NCBI GenBank assembly: GCA_041394885.1
Contig: JAWKHI010000048.1
Span: forward strand, 1-51,349
Length of the DNA: 51,349 nt
Reading direction: 5' to 3'
Source: DSOI01 sp041394885
GTDB lineage: Bacteria > Acidobacteriota > Terriglobia > Bryobacterales > Bryobacteraceae
Shown: positions 15,477 to 23,889 of the stretch, piece after piece
How the letters are laid out: each line of letters starts with the position of its first letter
Position numbering within the stretch: the first letter of the stretch is position 1
Program-made: the position numbers and the translations under genes
The notes under the pieces: model-generated
Databases searched by the model: none
What the model saw: only the letters and a program-made list of their open reading frames with translations
Told to the model about the DNA's origin: nothing

Positions 15477-16769
15477 CTATCGCTGCCCGGCTTGGCGGAA
15501 GCGCCGCATCTCCTCACGGTCGACGAAACCATCGGAGTTGGCGTCGATGAGGGGGAAGCGCTGACGCATGGGCGGCGGAACTTCTTCGGCACTGAGCTTG
15601 CCGTCGCCGTCGCGATCAAAGCGGGAGAATGGATCGCTGCCGGGTCCGGGTCGGCCTTGTCCACCGGCGGGCCGCTGCTGGGTGCGGCCGCCGTCGCGAT
15701 CCGGCGTCCAATGAACGAGATACTCCTGCGTCACGGCCTTGCAGAAGGTGTCGGTGCAGGCATAGTAGCGGAACTTCAGGGTGGCCGATGGGCGGGATTC
15801 ACCAAGTTCCACGGTGGCGAGGAACTCGCGCGGGTCGGCATCGGCCTCGGCGGCGACCTTCGGGCCGGTGGCTTTGGCCGGCGCGATGGAGGCGCCCTCG
15901 GTGGGCATCCACTCATACTCCACCGGCGCGACGAGGTTGTTCCAGTGGACGCCATACAACGGATCGAGGTGGAAGCCGAGGTAGAGCCGGCCTTTGCCGT
16001 CGCGGAGGAGGGCGCGGTCGGCCTCGGCGCGCAGTTTTACGTAGAACGGCGAATTTGTTTTGTCGAGTTGCGGCTCGATGAGGAGCGCGCGGAACTGCTG
16101 GGCGCGGTCTGGCAGGTCCAGCCGCGGCACGATGCCGGTGGGGGCGTGCCGGGGTCGCTCCGCGAGCTTCACCCCGAGTTCTTCGACCTGCGTGACCCGT
16201 TCGGAGGGCCCGGCGAGGCGCGCCAGATCGGCGCGGAGTTCGTCCGGATCGCTCCACGCACGGCGCTCGGCGACCTTGCCTTCGGGGTCGATGATGTACT
16301 CCATATTCGGCGAGTCCCCGAGGGCGTGCTTCAAGCCGTTGGCCATGGTGTCGGTGAGCCACGGAATTGCGGTGGGGATCACACGGCGCGCCTCCTTGAC
16401 ATGCATGAGGCGCTCTTCGAGCGTCACCGGACCGACGTAGCCGTCGAGTTCCGGATGCGCGAGCGCCTTGTAGAGGTAGTAGAAACGCACACCCTTGGGC
16501 GCGTAATCACGATGGACCGTCTCCAGACCGGGGACGTTGCGCAGAAACGGCGGTCAAGTAAGGCACCCGGTAATGAGGACCGAGTAGCTGCCTACGAGCT
16601 GACGCGTGTGGAAGGGTTTACCGTCGCCGTCGTAGAGGGCGAGTTTCGGGAAAGGCGCCCCTACGGCGACTGCGTTCTGTTCGAACCGGCGGGTCTGCTG
16701 CTCGCGCGGCGACTCCTGAGCGAGCGCGGCGGCCGCACCAACCGCCAGCAGCACCCGAACGCAGTTCAT
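15477..16769 (-). CDS. Deiodinase/thioredoxin-like selenoprotein with C-terminal EF-hands (in-frame UGA = Sec72)
   Basis: 430 aa if the TGA at 16554-16556 is read as selenocysteine. Frames on both sides of the TGA are the same, and the protein is continuous across it. Signal peptide: MNCVRVLLAVGAAAALAQ (start ATG 16769; an in-frame ATG at 16784 is possible). Residues 40-190 form a thioredoxin fold: PFPKLALYDGDGKPF, then C69-L-T-U72-P-P-F, then FYYLYKALAHPELDGY and TLEERLMHVKEA. The U-P-P-F and AHPxDG pattern is that of the iodothyronine-deiodinase-like family. Residues about 200-355 are a beta-rich domain with C338 and C343 (YACTDTFC). EF-hand loops are at 385-396 (DRDGDGKLSAEE) and 409-420 (DANSDGFVDREE). 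A SECIS-like hairpin follows the TGA. Predicted exported calcium-binding redox protein; substrate unknown. Confidence 0.85.
16518..16536 (-). promoter_or_regulatory. Bacterial SECIS hairpin downstream of the Sec UGA
   Basis: On the mRNA the hairpin CGUCCCC-GGUCU-GGAGACG begins 17 bases after the UGA: six pairs with one C.A mismatch, and a five-base loop GGUCU. SelB recognises a G-U at the tip of such hairpins; the E. coli fdhF SECIS also shows GGUCU at its tip. Loop distance (25th base after UGA) is inside the usual bacterial range. Confidence 0.75.
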
Positions 16770-16851
16770 GACGCAAGTGTACATCGCTCGCGGGGCCGAT
16801 GCACCGCAGCCGAAGCCATGGGACGGGGCGCTACTATGATGGAAAGCGATC

Positions 16852-17685
16852 ATGACACGGAACGACAACAGACGCCGGCAAGGTGGGCTTTCCACCGGGG
16901 CGCGAACCGCGCTCCTGACGGCCGGCCTCATCGCGGCGCTCGGCGGCGTTCCGGCCCAAGCCGCCGAACCCGGCGCAAGCACACTTTCGGCTTATGACGC
17001 CTATCTGAACAAGGCGATCGCGGCGCTCGATTCCGGCGTGGCGCGCAAGGACATCCTCTGGGCGAACGATTCCCCGCAACGGCTGGGCCGGCTCCAGGCC
17101 GGCGAGGTGATCGCGGAACCCTGGGGAGCCGAACCCATCGTCGCCATAGACGGCGGCGAGATCAGCGACGTGATCGGCGCGGTGATGATTCCCGGCAAGT
17201 CGCTGGATCAGGTGCTGGCGCTGATGCAGGACTACAATTCCTACGCCAAGACATTCGCTCCCGAGATCGCGGCCTCCAAGCTCCTGGCCCGGGAAGGCGA
17301 CCGGTTCCAGGTGGCGGTGAAACTGGTGAAGAAGATCGTGATCGCCATCGGTTTTCAATTGGAGCAGACGACGAACTTCACCAAGGTCAGCCCCACGCAA
17401 TGGCAGTCCCGCGGCCACTCCACCAGGCTCACGGAGCTGAAGGGCGTCGGCACGGCCGCCGAAGCGGAGCTCAGCGCCGCGGAGAATCACGGCTACCTAT
17501 GGAGGGCGTTCACGTTGGACAACTTCGAGCAGGTGGACGGCGGCGTGATCGTGGAGTCCAGAACGGTTTCGCTGAGCGCGCCGCTACCGCCCGCTCTGCG
17601 GTGGATGGCGTCGACGTTGGGTAAGCTGCCGCAACAGTCGATGACCAACAAGCTCGAAGCGGTGCGAAAGGCGTTGCGGCCCTGA
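16852..17685 (+). CDS. Exported START/SRPBCC-like protein
   Basis: 277 aa. Residues 1-38 form a long signal peptide with an RRR start and AQA-A end. Residues about 85-275 resemble the SRPBCC/START fold: a beta strand, VIGAVMIPGKSLDQVLALMQDYNSYAKTFAPEI (the typical helix with a Y-x-x-YAKT-F-x-PE pattern of coenzyme Q-binding/lipid-transfer START proteins), several strands, and a final long helix (MASTLGKLPQQSMTNKLEAVRKAL). Such domains hold a hydrophobic ligand. It lies 8 bases ahead of the UbiB-like gene on the same strand, so the pair is probably co-transcribed. TACTAT at 16832-16837 is a likely -10, giving a very short leader. Confidence 0.8.
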   Translation: MTRNDNRRRQGGLSTGARTALLTAGLIAALGGVPAQAAEPGASTLSAYDAYLNKAIAALDSGVARKDILWANDSPQRLGRLQAGEVIAEPWGAEPIVAIDGGEISDVIGAVMIPGKSLDQVLALMQDYNSYAKTFAPEIAASKLLAREGDRFQVAVKLVKKIVIAIGFQLEQTTNFTKVSPTQWQSRGHSTRLTELKGVGTAAEAELSAAENHGYLWRAFTLDNFEQVDGGVIVESRTVSLSAPLPPALRWMASTLGKLPQQSMTNKLEAVRKALRP

Positions 17686-17693
17686 AGGCGACA

Positions 17694-19436
17694 ATGATGC
17701 ATTTCGGCCTGAGGGTGTCTTTGTTAATCGCCGCTGCGTGGGGCAGTCTGGCCGCGCAGAGACCGTTCTCGGTGCAGATCCCGGTTCCCAAGCAGCACCA
17801 CGACACCTACGATGCCGACGCCGCGGCGCTCGAGGTGATGCAAAAGGTGATGGCGAAGCTGGACCCGCAGACCCAGGAGTTGGTCATGGGCTTGATGGCG
17901 TCCGGTGCGACGCCAGGCGCTCTGCCGCCGATCGAGCCGGACCAGATGGTGGCGATGATCGATCAGTTCGGCCTCCGCGCGCACAAACAGGAGTTGATCG
18001 AGCTCTTCATTCACAAGTCCCAGATTCTCGATTTGGTTCCGCCCGAACACCGCCCATTGATCCTGCCGATATTCCATGACAGCCTGCTCGCCTTCATCGA
18101 CGGCCTTTCCGACGACCGTCTCGCCGATCGCGTCTCGGCGATGATGAAGCTGGGCCCAAACGCCACCCGCGGCGAGAAGATACTGGTTCTGCTTTCGAAG
18201 ATCCCGACGCTGCAGAAGCTGGGGCAGATCGTCGCACGTATCGAAGGCATTCCGCCGGACGTTTCGCAGGCGCTGCAGAGCCTGGAAAGCGGCATCCACA
18301 CGATGACGGCCGAAGAGTTGACCGGCGTGATCGGCGGGCTGCTCGGTGAGGAAAAGATCCAACGATACCAGGTCCGGTTCGCGGACAAGGTGCTGGCGGA
18401 GGCGAGTGTGGGGGCGGTGATCCGCGCCACCATCGTCGAGCCGGGCTCATCCGCGCGTCAGGAAGTGGTGGCCAAGCTGATCAAGCCTTATGTGCTGGCC
18501 GGGGTGCCTCGGGAGATGGCCATCATCGACGGGCTACTCGAAGTGGTGCAGGAGCACGGCGAGTTCTATCAGGTGGGCGGGATGCCGCTGAAGGATCTGT
18601 TCGCGGACCTGAAAGCGAAGTTGGCCGACGAACTGCGCGTGGCCAAGGAACAGGAGCATTTGGTCCGGGCCGCCGAGTACTACCGCGGGCATCGGCTCGT
18701 GAAGGTGCCGAAGTTTTTTTCGGGGCTTTCCAACCAGAGCGTTACGTTCATGGAGTTCCTGCGCGGTGAAAAGATTACGGACTCCTTCAAGGGCGACGCC
18801 AAGCGCCGGGCGGAGCTGGCGAGACGCCTGCTGCGGGTGATGAAGTTCGAGACTCTGTTTTCAGAGCCCTCGACCGCGCTTTTCCATGGCGATCCGCACG
18901 CCGGCAATGTCATGCACATCACCAACGATGCCAGTGAGCCCTACAAAATCGGTCTTCTCGATTGGGGACTGATGGGAGAATTCGAGCGTCCGCAGCGGCT
19001 GCAGATGGTCCAGCTATCGATGGCGCTGGATCACAAGAGCCGGAAGAAGATCCGGAGCAACGTTGGCGGGTTGCTCAAGGACGGCTTGCCCCGGGACGCC
19101 GTGCGGAGAGCGGATGTGTTCCGGCTGGCCGACGAGGCGCTCCAAGCCAAGGGCACCACCGCGGAGGTGTACGCGAAGCTCGTGGAGCAACTCGCGCGGC
19201 ACGGCTTTCTGCTCGACGGCGACTTCGCGCTTTTCATCAAAAGCCAACTGACTCTGGACGGGATCTACCGGGAACTCGACCCCACGCTCGATCCGGATGA
19301 GTACCTCAAGAAGATGGCCAGCCGCCAGGTCCGCAGGGAACTGCCCAAACGGCTGCTGCTGTTCCCGGCTCTCGGCTATCGGGGTTACCGCAGCATGCTG
19401 TCGAACGGGGAGGTCTTCTTCGGGGCTTTTCACTAG
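17694..19436 (+). CDS. UbiB/AarF (ABC1) kinase-like protein with N-terminal signal peptide
   Basis: 580 aa. Conserved UbiB-family motifs: KxGQ at residues 175-178 (LQKLGQIVARIEGIPPDV), the A-rich loop region EASVGAVIRATI, the lysine K261 in VVAKLIKP, catalytic-loop FHGDPHAGN with D400, and the metal aspartate D423 in LLDWGLMG. UbiB proteins bind ATP and act in coenzyme Q or isoprenoid lipid handling. Unusual: residues 1-22 (MMHFGLRVSLLIAAAWGSLAAQ) look like a signal peptide and about 150 helical residues precede the KxGQ motif, more than in typical members. No C-terminal transmembrane pair is seen. ATG at 17697 is an equally good start. Partner of the upstream START-like gene. The family call is firm; location and role are not. 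Confidence 0.85.
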   Translation: MMHFGLRVSLLIAAAWGSLAAQRPFSVQIPVPKQHHDTYDADAAALEVMQKVMAKLDPQTQELVMGLMASGATPGALPPIEPDQMVAMIDQFGLRAHKQELIELFIHKSQILDLVPPEHRPLILPIFHDSLLAFIDGLSDDRLADRVSAMMKLGPNATRGEKILVLLSKIPTLQKLGQIVARIEGIPPDVSQALQSLESGIHTMTAEELTGVIGGLLGEEKIQRYQVRFADKVLAEASVGAVIRATIVEPGSSARQEVVAKLIKPYVLAGVPREMAIIDGLLEVVQEHGEFYQVGGMPLKDLFADLKAKLADELRVAKEQEHLVRAAEYYRGHRLVKVPKFFSGLSNQSVTFMEFLRGEKITDSFKGDAKRRAELARRLLRVMKFETLFSEPSTALFHGDPHAGNVMHITNDASEPYKIGLLDWGLMGEFERPQRLQMVQLSMALDHKSRKKIRSNVGGLLKDGLPRDAVRRADVFRLADEALQAKGTTAEVYAKLVEQLARHGFLLDGDFALFIKSQLTLDGIYRELDPTLDPDEYLKKMASRQVRRELPKRLLLFPALGYRGYRSMLSNGEVFFGAFH

Positions 19437-19467
19437 CCGGGGAACAGATCCGCGCGCCGGGCGGGGA

Positions 19468-19746
19468 TCAATCCACCGGGACGCGATCGCCGCGAGCAGC
19501 CGTTCCGGTCTCCTTCTGCATCTGGCTGATTCTTTCGTCGAGAAGAGTACGCAAACCCTGAAGAAGCTCCAGGCGCGCCCGGTCGAGATGCTTTCGCACT
19601 TCCGGCGAGGGTCCGAACTGGCGCAGCAAATCGGCGCCGATGCGGCTCATGGCCGGCCCCGCGCCCGCGCAGACACATTCACCGTGGCCGCACGGGCTGC
19701 CGTCGCCGGCCGGGGGTGTGGTGTCGTCGGGGAAAGTCGTATTCAT
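19468..19746 (-). CDS. Small Cys-rich helical protein linked to ArsA-like ATPase
   Basis: 92 aa. The start overlaps the stop of the upstream ArsA-like gene by 4 bases (ATGA, 19743-19746), so it is translationally coupled. The N-terminal half has four closely spaced hydrophilic turns and three cysteines in CGHGECVC, which could bind a metal. The C-terminal half (about residues 45-80) is one or two amphipathic helices (EVRKHLDRARLELLQGLRTLLDERI). I do not recognise the family. Coupling suggests it is a partner or metal-binding cofactor of the ATPase. Confidence 0.7.
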   Translation of the reverse strand: MNTTFPDDTTPPAGDGSPCGHGECVCAGAGPAMSRIGADLLRQFGPSPEVRKHLDRARLELLQGLRTLLDERISQMQKETGTAARGDRVPVD

Positions 19747-20939
19747 GCAGCCTCCTCTTGCAGTTCCACTACCAGGATATTGTTTTCCAGACGGGCGCGG
19801 ACGGGCTTGAGGGCGGACATGGACGTCGGCAACCCGATGTGCCGCCGCAGCGTGCCGACCTCCACTACCAGTTCGTCGCCCTTCTTGAACAGCCCGATCT
19901 CCCCCTTCGCGGCAAACGGGAGCAGCAGATGAACCTCATGGCCATTGCCGGTTTTTACGAATTGATAGGGCCTGGTGGTGCGTGTGACGGCGGCCGGGTC
20001 CGCGCCTTCCGGATACAGCAGAGCGCCGAGGCGCCGCAGGCGCTCGATGCCCAGCACTTCTTGCGGAAAAAGCGGCACACGGCAGATGGGGACGGGGTCG
20101 AAATAAGCGGCGATCTCTTCGAGCGAACGTTGCTGGGAAGCCCGCAGGTCCACGAAGAAGGCGTCTTGAATCGACTCCGGGAGAAGCCGGTTCACGATGA
20201 CCTGATCCACGGTCAGCCCGTAGAGGGAGAAATAAACGAAGGCGCGTTCGGTCTCACGGACCACCATCTTTTCGGCGTTGGTTACCAGACGCACGCTGGT
20301 CAGTTGGGGGTCTTCGAGCAGGCCATCGATGCCTTCGATCTTTTCGTACAGATCGCGAATGTTAGAAAAGTACGAGTCCGACGGAAGCTCCACCGGCGAG
20401 AGCCGGTTGGCCACCGGGCGGATGGCTTTGAGAACTCCGCGCTGTATGGGGAAGATATGCCGCATATACCAGTCGAAAGTGGTGGGCATCGAGATGAAAC
20501 GGAGGGATTCCGCGGTGGGCGCGCAATCGAGGATCACCGCGTCGTAGCGGCTGCCTCGCCGGTACTGGTTGACGTACATCATGGCCGAGAGCTCCTCCAT
20601 CCCCGGGAGGATGGCCATCTCTTCGGCTTCCACATCGTTGAGACCGGAGCTACGGAGCACGGTGGTCATGTAGGCCGAAATCTCTTTCCAATGGCGCTTG
20701 ATCTCGCGCTGGATGTTCACTTCCTGGATGTCGAGATTGGGGGTGACGGTGAATGGGTCCGACGTCGCTGAATGAAACAGACCGCCCACGCCGAGATCGA
20801 AGACGTCCGCGAGCGAGTGCGCGGGGTCGACACTCATGATCAGGGTGCGGCGGCCGGACTCGGCAAGCCGCAGGCCGGTTGCGGCGGCGAGGCTGGTCTT
20901 GCCGACGCCCCCCTTGCCGGAGAACAGAATGATTCGCAT
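19743..20939 (-). CDS. ArsA/Get3-family ATPase with C-terminal Hsp20-like domain
   Basis: 398 aa, single ATPase half like Get3 and bacterial ArsA-like proteins. Deviant Walker A GKGGVGKT at residues 9-16, switch I MSVDPAHSLADVFD, switch II/A-loop region ILDCAPTAESLRFI, and nucleotide-base region NRLLPESIQDAFF. Residues about 320-395 (LPFAAKGEIGLFKKGDELVVEVGTLRR) form the ArsA Hsp20-like beta-sandwich found at the C terminus of many bacterial members. Such proteins are not necessarily arsenic pumps; no arsB, arsR or arsC gene is nearby. A soluble membrane-protein-targeting or chaperone-type ATPase is more likely. A palindrome CTGTACAG lies 14 bases upstream (20953-20960). Confidence 0.92.
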   Translation of the reverse strand: MRIILFSGKGGVGKTSLAAATGLRLAESGRRTLIMSVDPAHSLADVFDLGVGGLFHSATSDPFTVTPNLDIQEVNIQREIKRHWKEISAYMTTVLRSSGLNDVEAEEMAILPGMEELSAMMYVNQYRRGSRYDAVILDCAPTAESLRFISMPTTFDWYMRHIFPIQRGVLKAIRPVANRLSPVELPSDSYFSNIRDLYEKIEGIDGLLEDPQLTSVRLVTNAEKMVVRETERAFVYFSLYGLTVDQVIVNRLLPESIQDAFFVDLRASQQRSLEEIAAYFDPVPICRVPLFPQEVLGIERLRRLGALLYPEGADPAAVTRTTRPYQFVKTGNGHEVHLLLPFAAKGEIGLFKKGDELVVEVGTLRRHIGLPTSMSALKPVRARLENNILVVELQEEAA

Positions 20940-21006
20940 GCCGTAACTTTTACTGTACAGCCAAGGGTATCCGGATCCGCGCCGATCCCCGGGACCCTCG
21001 GCCCGG

Positions 21007-23889
21007 TCACGGAACGGTCAAAGTGACGGTGACCTCGCGCGGCGATGCGGTTACGCCGGGGCTCGCGATGGACACCTTCCCGGTGTATGTCCCGGGAGCG
21101 AGGCCGGCCGTGGAGACCGAGACGGTGACCTCGGGCGCCTCGATCGATCGCGGAGCGGCTGCGTAGACACCGGCGCCGGCGATATCGCGGTTGGAGCCGA
21201 ATCCGGGCCCGCCCGCCGCCACGTATCCGTTGCTCGCGCCATTGGCGGCGGCGGCCACCCAGAACGAGTACAGACGGCCGTTGGTGATGTAGAAGCGAAT
21301 CTTGACGGCCTGTCCGGCGAGCGAAGAAAGGTCCGATCCGCCCGTCCAGGTGACTTGACGCATGGTGCTGTTAGTGGTGATCACGTTGCAGTTGGCCCGG
21401 GAGAAGGCGGGGATGACCACACCGTTACTATCGACGATCTCGGCCTCCAGCGCGCCGGCGGGCGCATCCACGTTGACGAACAGGTAACGTCCCGTGAACG
21501 AGACCGGCCGCGTGGTAACGGTCCCTTCCACGCCCCCGGCATCCAGGGAGACGAAGCCGTCGCGGCGCATCTTCGCCAGGCCGGTGGCCATGTAGCCGTC
21601 GTCGGAATGGAGATGGTCGCGGCCGGAGAAGTAGAACCACAACTCGTCTCCCACCACAAGGAAACCGCCGCCCACCGACTGTGTGTTCCCGCGGTTCCAC
21701 GTGCCCTCGGCGTTCGAGGCGGCAATGAAGGCGCGGCCCTGGCCGGCGCCGCGGAACGGACGCCACCACTGATAACCATCGCGGCTGAAGCCCTCTCCAA
21801 TCTCGACGATGTCGGGGCCCGGCCCGTTACGGTCGTAGGAATAGAACCACGAGAAGAGGCCGACCATCAGGCTCTCGTAGGGGGTGGCGTCAAGGTTGTA
21901 GAGCTCGGGTAGGGCCGAGTTCGGGTTTCCGTCAAAGGTGGGATCGCGGACATCGGGTCCGGTCCAGAAGTTACTTTCCGGACTCACCGAATTAGGCGTC
22001 CAGCTTAGGAAGTCCGATGTCTCGCTGTAGAGGCGGAGCCGGGTGAAGTAGGAGATGCGGCCGGTTTCCGCGGGAACGGTGGCGCGGATGCGGACGCTAT
22101 CGGTGAAGACGCCGAGGAATGGATTGCGAAACGCCGTCGTGCGGTCGGAAGTGTTCGGCGCCGAGGGCGTGTGCTCGGTCCACGTGCGGCCATCGGGCGA
22201 AAAGTAGACGCGCAGGTGGGGCGGCGGATAGTAAGCGAACGCCTTCCAGCGGCGCGCGGGATTGGTTTCGTCCTGATCGAGCCACACCAGGGCCGAGTCC
22301 CGGCCGCTGCCGATATTGAGCACCGGTTGGCCGGGAGCAAGCCATGTGGTGCCGTCGAGCGATTCGATCAGATAGACCTGGTAGCCGGATGCGCCGAAAT
22401 AGAAGACCTTGAACTTGTTGTCGGCGGGGTCAAACCAGACGCCATCGGAGAAGGGCATCCGGATCGTGTAGCGGTCCCCGGCTTGTGGCGCGAGAATCGG
22501 GTTCGTGTTGATCATCCTGGGCACGTGGCGCGTTCGTACGAGCGTGGTGGACTCGATGAGGAAGTCGTCGACGAACAACTGCCGGCCGATATCGATCGGG
22601 ATCACCGCCGGTGGGCTGGCCAGATACGAGGGCACCGTGTACGCCTGCGATGCCGATCGCACCGGCGGCCATTGCGGTGGGAGCGCGATGCCGTTGTGCA
22701 GCACTTGACCGCCGCCGGAGGTAGGGAGCGTGGTGGGAACGCCAGTGACCGGCAGCGGCGTGAGGCCGGTGTTGACCGGCAGCGCCGATTGCGCCGATCC
22801 GGCCGCGGGCGTCGCCGAGAGCCAGGGCTGATCGGTGGAGACGGGCTTGGTCCAGGTGAGCGCGCTTCCTCCGGTATTGGCGACGACGACCTCTGTGGCG
22901 TGGGCGCGGCGCCCGCGAATGATAAGGAACTGCGCGAGACGGAAAGCGCCGCCGGTGCTGGCGCGAGCATCAGCCCGATCGCCGTGGACTGGGTGGTTTC
23001 GCCATAAGCAACATTCACTTTGCCCGCGTACGCTCCTGCCGCCAATCCGCTGAGGTTCACGGAAACGGATGCGATCGCCGATCCGGCGCCACTGGCGGGT
23101 GTAACGGTCACCCAGGGCTGCGCGGTTCGCGACCCAGGCGATGCCGGACGGGGCTTGAATGGCCATCGCCTGTGCCGTTGGGGCAGCCCCTGCTTCGACG
23201 CCGCTAAAGTTCAGGGTGGTGGTAACGCCGAGCACGGTCAGCGTCACCGGGATCACCGTGGGCGAGCCCGTCGCGCCCAGTGCGTTGACGGTGACGGTGG
23301 AGGTGTAGGTAGCCGGCGCCAGACCCGCCGTTACTGCAGTGACACTGATCGTGCCGGGGCCGGTTCCCGATAGCGGTGTCACCGAGAGCCAGGGGTCCGC
23401 GATCGCCACACTCCAGTTCAACGCGCCGCCGGTGGGATTGGTGATGGCCAGCAGTTGCGGCGCCGGATTGGGTCCGCCCGCGACCGCGGCCAGGGGGACG
23501 CTGGTGGGCGTGATCGAGAGTGTAGGCGGCGGGTCAGCAAGAGTGAGCGTGACCGCGATGACCTGCGGCGGACCCACCGACGGCGTGACAGTGACCTGTC
23601 CGTTGAGCGTCCCCGCCGTGAGGCCGGTCAGATTGACGCTCGCGGTAACAGTGGAAGGCGCAGTCCCGCTGGCGGTCGACAGCGTCAGCCACGGCTGATT
23701 GGATGCAGCCGTCCAGGTGAGTGTTCCGCCGCCGGTGTTGGTGAGAGCGATGGTTCGGTTGGCGGGATTGGAGCCGCCGGCGGTTCCGGTGAAGGTCAGC
23801 GTAGACGGCGCGACGTTTAACGCGGGCGGAGGATCGGTGAGAGTCAGCGTGACGGCTATGGTTTGCGGCGAACCCGCTGATGGCGTCAC
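21007..23889 (-). CDS. C-terminal part of giant Ig-repeat protein with GH43/32-like beta-propeller (frame-disrupted)
   Basis: The frame reads 960 codons but starts inside the protein; it is the C-terminal third of the gene running from 29602. Its first 250 residues are BACON/Ig-like repeats with one out-of-frame stretch (about 22900-23120) that returns to frame. From about residue 390 (IDIGRQLFVDDFLIE, TRHVPRMI) there is a five-bladed-propeller module like GH43/GH32 relatives: MPFSDGVWFDPADNKFKVFY, LDQDETNPARRWKAF, RNPFLG, TGPDVRDPTFDGN, GEGFSRDGYQWWRP, ELWFYFSGRDH. The C-terminal 80 residues are another Ig-like piece. Probably an extracellular carbohydrate-active or carbohydrate-binding protein. 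Catalytic acids cannot be assigned safely. Confidence 0.7.
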   Translation of the reverse strand: MTPSAGSPQTIAVTLTLTDPPPALNVAPSTLTFTGTAGGSNPANRTIALTNTGGGTLTWTAASNQPWLTLSTASGTAPSTVTASVNLTGLTAGTLNGQVTVTPSVGPPQVIAVTLTLADPPPTLSITPTSVPLAAVAGGPNPAPQLLAITNPTGGALNWSVAIADPWLSVTPLSGTGPGTISVTAVTAGLAPATYTSTVTVNALGATGSPTVIPVTLTVLGVTTTLNFSGVEAGAAPTAQAMAIQAPSGIAWVANRAALGDRYTRQWRRIGDRIRFREPQRIGGRSVRGQSECCLWRNHPVHGDRADARASTGGAFRLAQFLIIRGRRAHATEVVVANTGGSALTWTKPVSTDQPWLSATPAAGSAQSALPVNTGLTPLPVTGVPTTLPTSGGGQVLHNGIALPPQWPPVRSASQAYTVPSYLASPPAVIPIDIGRQLFVDDFLIESTTLVRTRHVPRMINTNPILAPQAGDRYTIRMPFSDGVWFDPADNKFKVFYFGASGYQVYLIESLDGTTWLAPGQPVLNIGSGRDSALVWLDQDETNPARRWKAFAYYPPPHLRVYFSPDGRTWTEHTPSAPNTSDRTTAFRNPFLGVFTDSVRIRATVPAETGRISYFTRLRLYSETSDFLSWTPNSVSPESNFWTGPDVRDPTFDGNPNSALPELYNLDATPYESLMVGLFSWFYSYDRNGPGPDIVEIGEGFSRDGYQWWRPFRGAGQGRAFIAASNAEGTWNRGNTQSVGGGFLVVGDELWFYFSGRDHLHSDDGYMATGLAKMRRDGFVSLDAGGVEGTVTTRPVSFTGRYLFVNVDAPAGALEAEIVDSNGVVIPAFSRANCNVITTNSTMRQVTWTGGSDLSSLAGQAVKIRFYITNGRLYSFWVAAAANGASNGYVAAGGPGFGSNRDIAGAGVYAAAPRSIEAPEVTVSVSTAGLAPGTYTGKVSIASPGVTASPREVTVTLTVP

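Noticed and set aside
15477..16490. Separate 337-residue gene starting at 16490
   Set aside because: It is the downstream part of the UGA-containing gene in the same phase; the start lies in the middle of a thioredoxin fold.
16554..16556. TGA as a simple nonsense mutation
   Set aside because: Phase is kept, the site is the known Sec position of the family, and a SECIS-like hairpin follows at the right distance; nonsense remains possible but less likely.
15492..16997. 501-codon plus-strand frame opposite the selenoprotein gene
   Set aside because: No recognisable domain; the opposite strand has clear thioredoxin, EF-hand and SECIS features. The open antisense frame is due to high G+C.
19743..20939. 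Arsenite efflux operon
   Set aside because: ATPase fits ArsA family, but no arsB, arsR, arsC or arsD gene lies nearby.
20953..20960. CTGTACAG palindrome before the ArsA-like gene
   Set aside because: Only 8 bp, single copy; not enough to call an operator.
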